Shown piece after piece: positions 21,242-21,324 of a DNA stretch of 21,324 bases. The DNA comes from a virus. Made by a program: the position numbers and the translations under genes. The notes beneath the pieces were generated by a model. The model saw nothing but the letters and a program-made list of their open reading frames with translations, had not been told where the DNA came from and ran no database searches. How positions within the stretch are numbered: the stretch's first letter is position 1; each line of letters opens with the position of its first letter. Location of the stretch: IMG/VR virus record IMGVR_UViG_3300048818_000046, positions 1 to 21,324 of that record; one strand, 5' to 3'.

Positions 21242-21324
21242 TCTGCGAATCGCGAGGTGGGGACAAACTTCGATTATAGCATCGCAATTGCGCGCACCTC
21301 TCTGCCTTATCAAAGAGCGAGCCA
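21242..21324. other. Flank upstream of the tRNA half, no gene seen
   Basis: 83 bases without a supported reading frame. If the junction is an integrated prophage end this is host chromosome; if the window is from a circular phage genome it is phage DNA. Together with 21014-21198, which has only the terminator and short repeats, the last ~310 bases carry no protein gene. Confidence 0.5.
21273..21281 (-). promoter_or_regulatory. Extended -10 promoter element upstream of the tRNA half
   Basis: Minus strand reads TGCTATAAT (21281-21273): a perfect -10 with the TGn extension, 31 bases before the tRNA 5' end. No clear -35 is present at the usual spacing. The arrangement fits a real tRNA promoter. 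Confidence 0.5.

Overview
The window is the right-hand part of a tailed-phage (siphovirus) structural operon, most likely the end of a prophage. Every gene that can be supported lies on the + strand, in tight translationally coupled order. It starts inside the portal gene and runs through head protease, connectors, tail tube, tail-assembly chaperones, tape measure, tail-tip genes and fibre or adhesin genes, and stops at a strong intrinsic terminator (about 21031-21077). Past the terminator there is a minus-strand 5' half of a tRNA-Lys(CUU) gene with its own promoter-like sequence, which looks like a phage attachment junction. The host cannot be named from the sequence. A Gram-negative or otherwise environmental bacterium is likely, because the tail-tip cassette (DUF2460, DUF2163/BR0599, NlpC/P60, large J/megatron-like protein) is the type shared with Rhodobacter-like gene transfer agents. 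The acidobacterial-looking flavour of the fibre domains is only an impression.

Layout. 2-3738: portal (with a C-terminal JAMM-like metalloprotease domain), ClpP-like prohead protease, gp6-like connector, head-closure protein and DUF3168 tail terminator. No major capsid gene lies between protease and connector, where HK97-type phages put it. 3758-5796: a GIY-YIG homing endonuclease followed by a fibre/lectin-like adhesin, which together interrupt the head-tail joining genes. 5808-7806: HK97 gp10-like protein, a small one-membrane-span protein, a family 2 glycosyltransferase and the tail tube protein. 7957-10765: a G/GT pair of tail assembly chaperones with a clear -1 frameshift signal (CCCAAAC plus downstream hairpin), then a 650-residue tape measure protein. 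10769-17079: the tail-tip cassette ending in a 1407-residue J-like protein with a C-terminal Hint (intein/Hedgehog-like) domain. 17088-21013: a small unknown protein, a second glycosyltransferase paralogue, a 559-residue fibre with an ice-binding-protein-like (DUF3494) domain, and three short tail-fibre-type proteins.

How it works together: the head-neck genes join capsid to tail. The frameshifted chaperones fold tail tube protein around the tape measure. The DUF2460/DUF2163/NlpC/J proteins form the distal tip that contacts and penetrates the cell. Several adhesins (4249-5796, 18268-21013) probably decorate the tip or side of the virion, and two glycosyltransferases may modify virion proteins or host-surface sugars. 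The observations most worth following are: a roughly 80-residue module nested into loops of three unrelated domains in two proteins; the Hint domain ending the receptor-facing tail-tip protein; the JAMM domain fused to the portal; the absence of a capsid gene at its usual place; and a disrupted tRNA-Lys at the right end.
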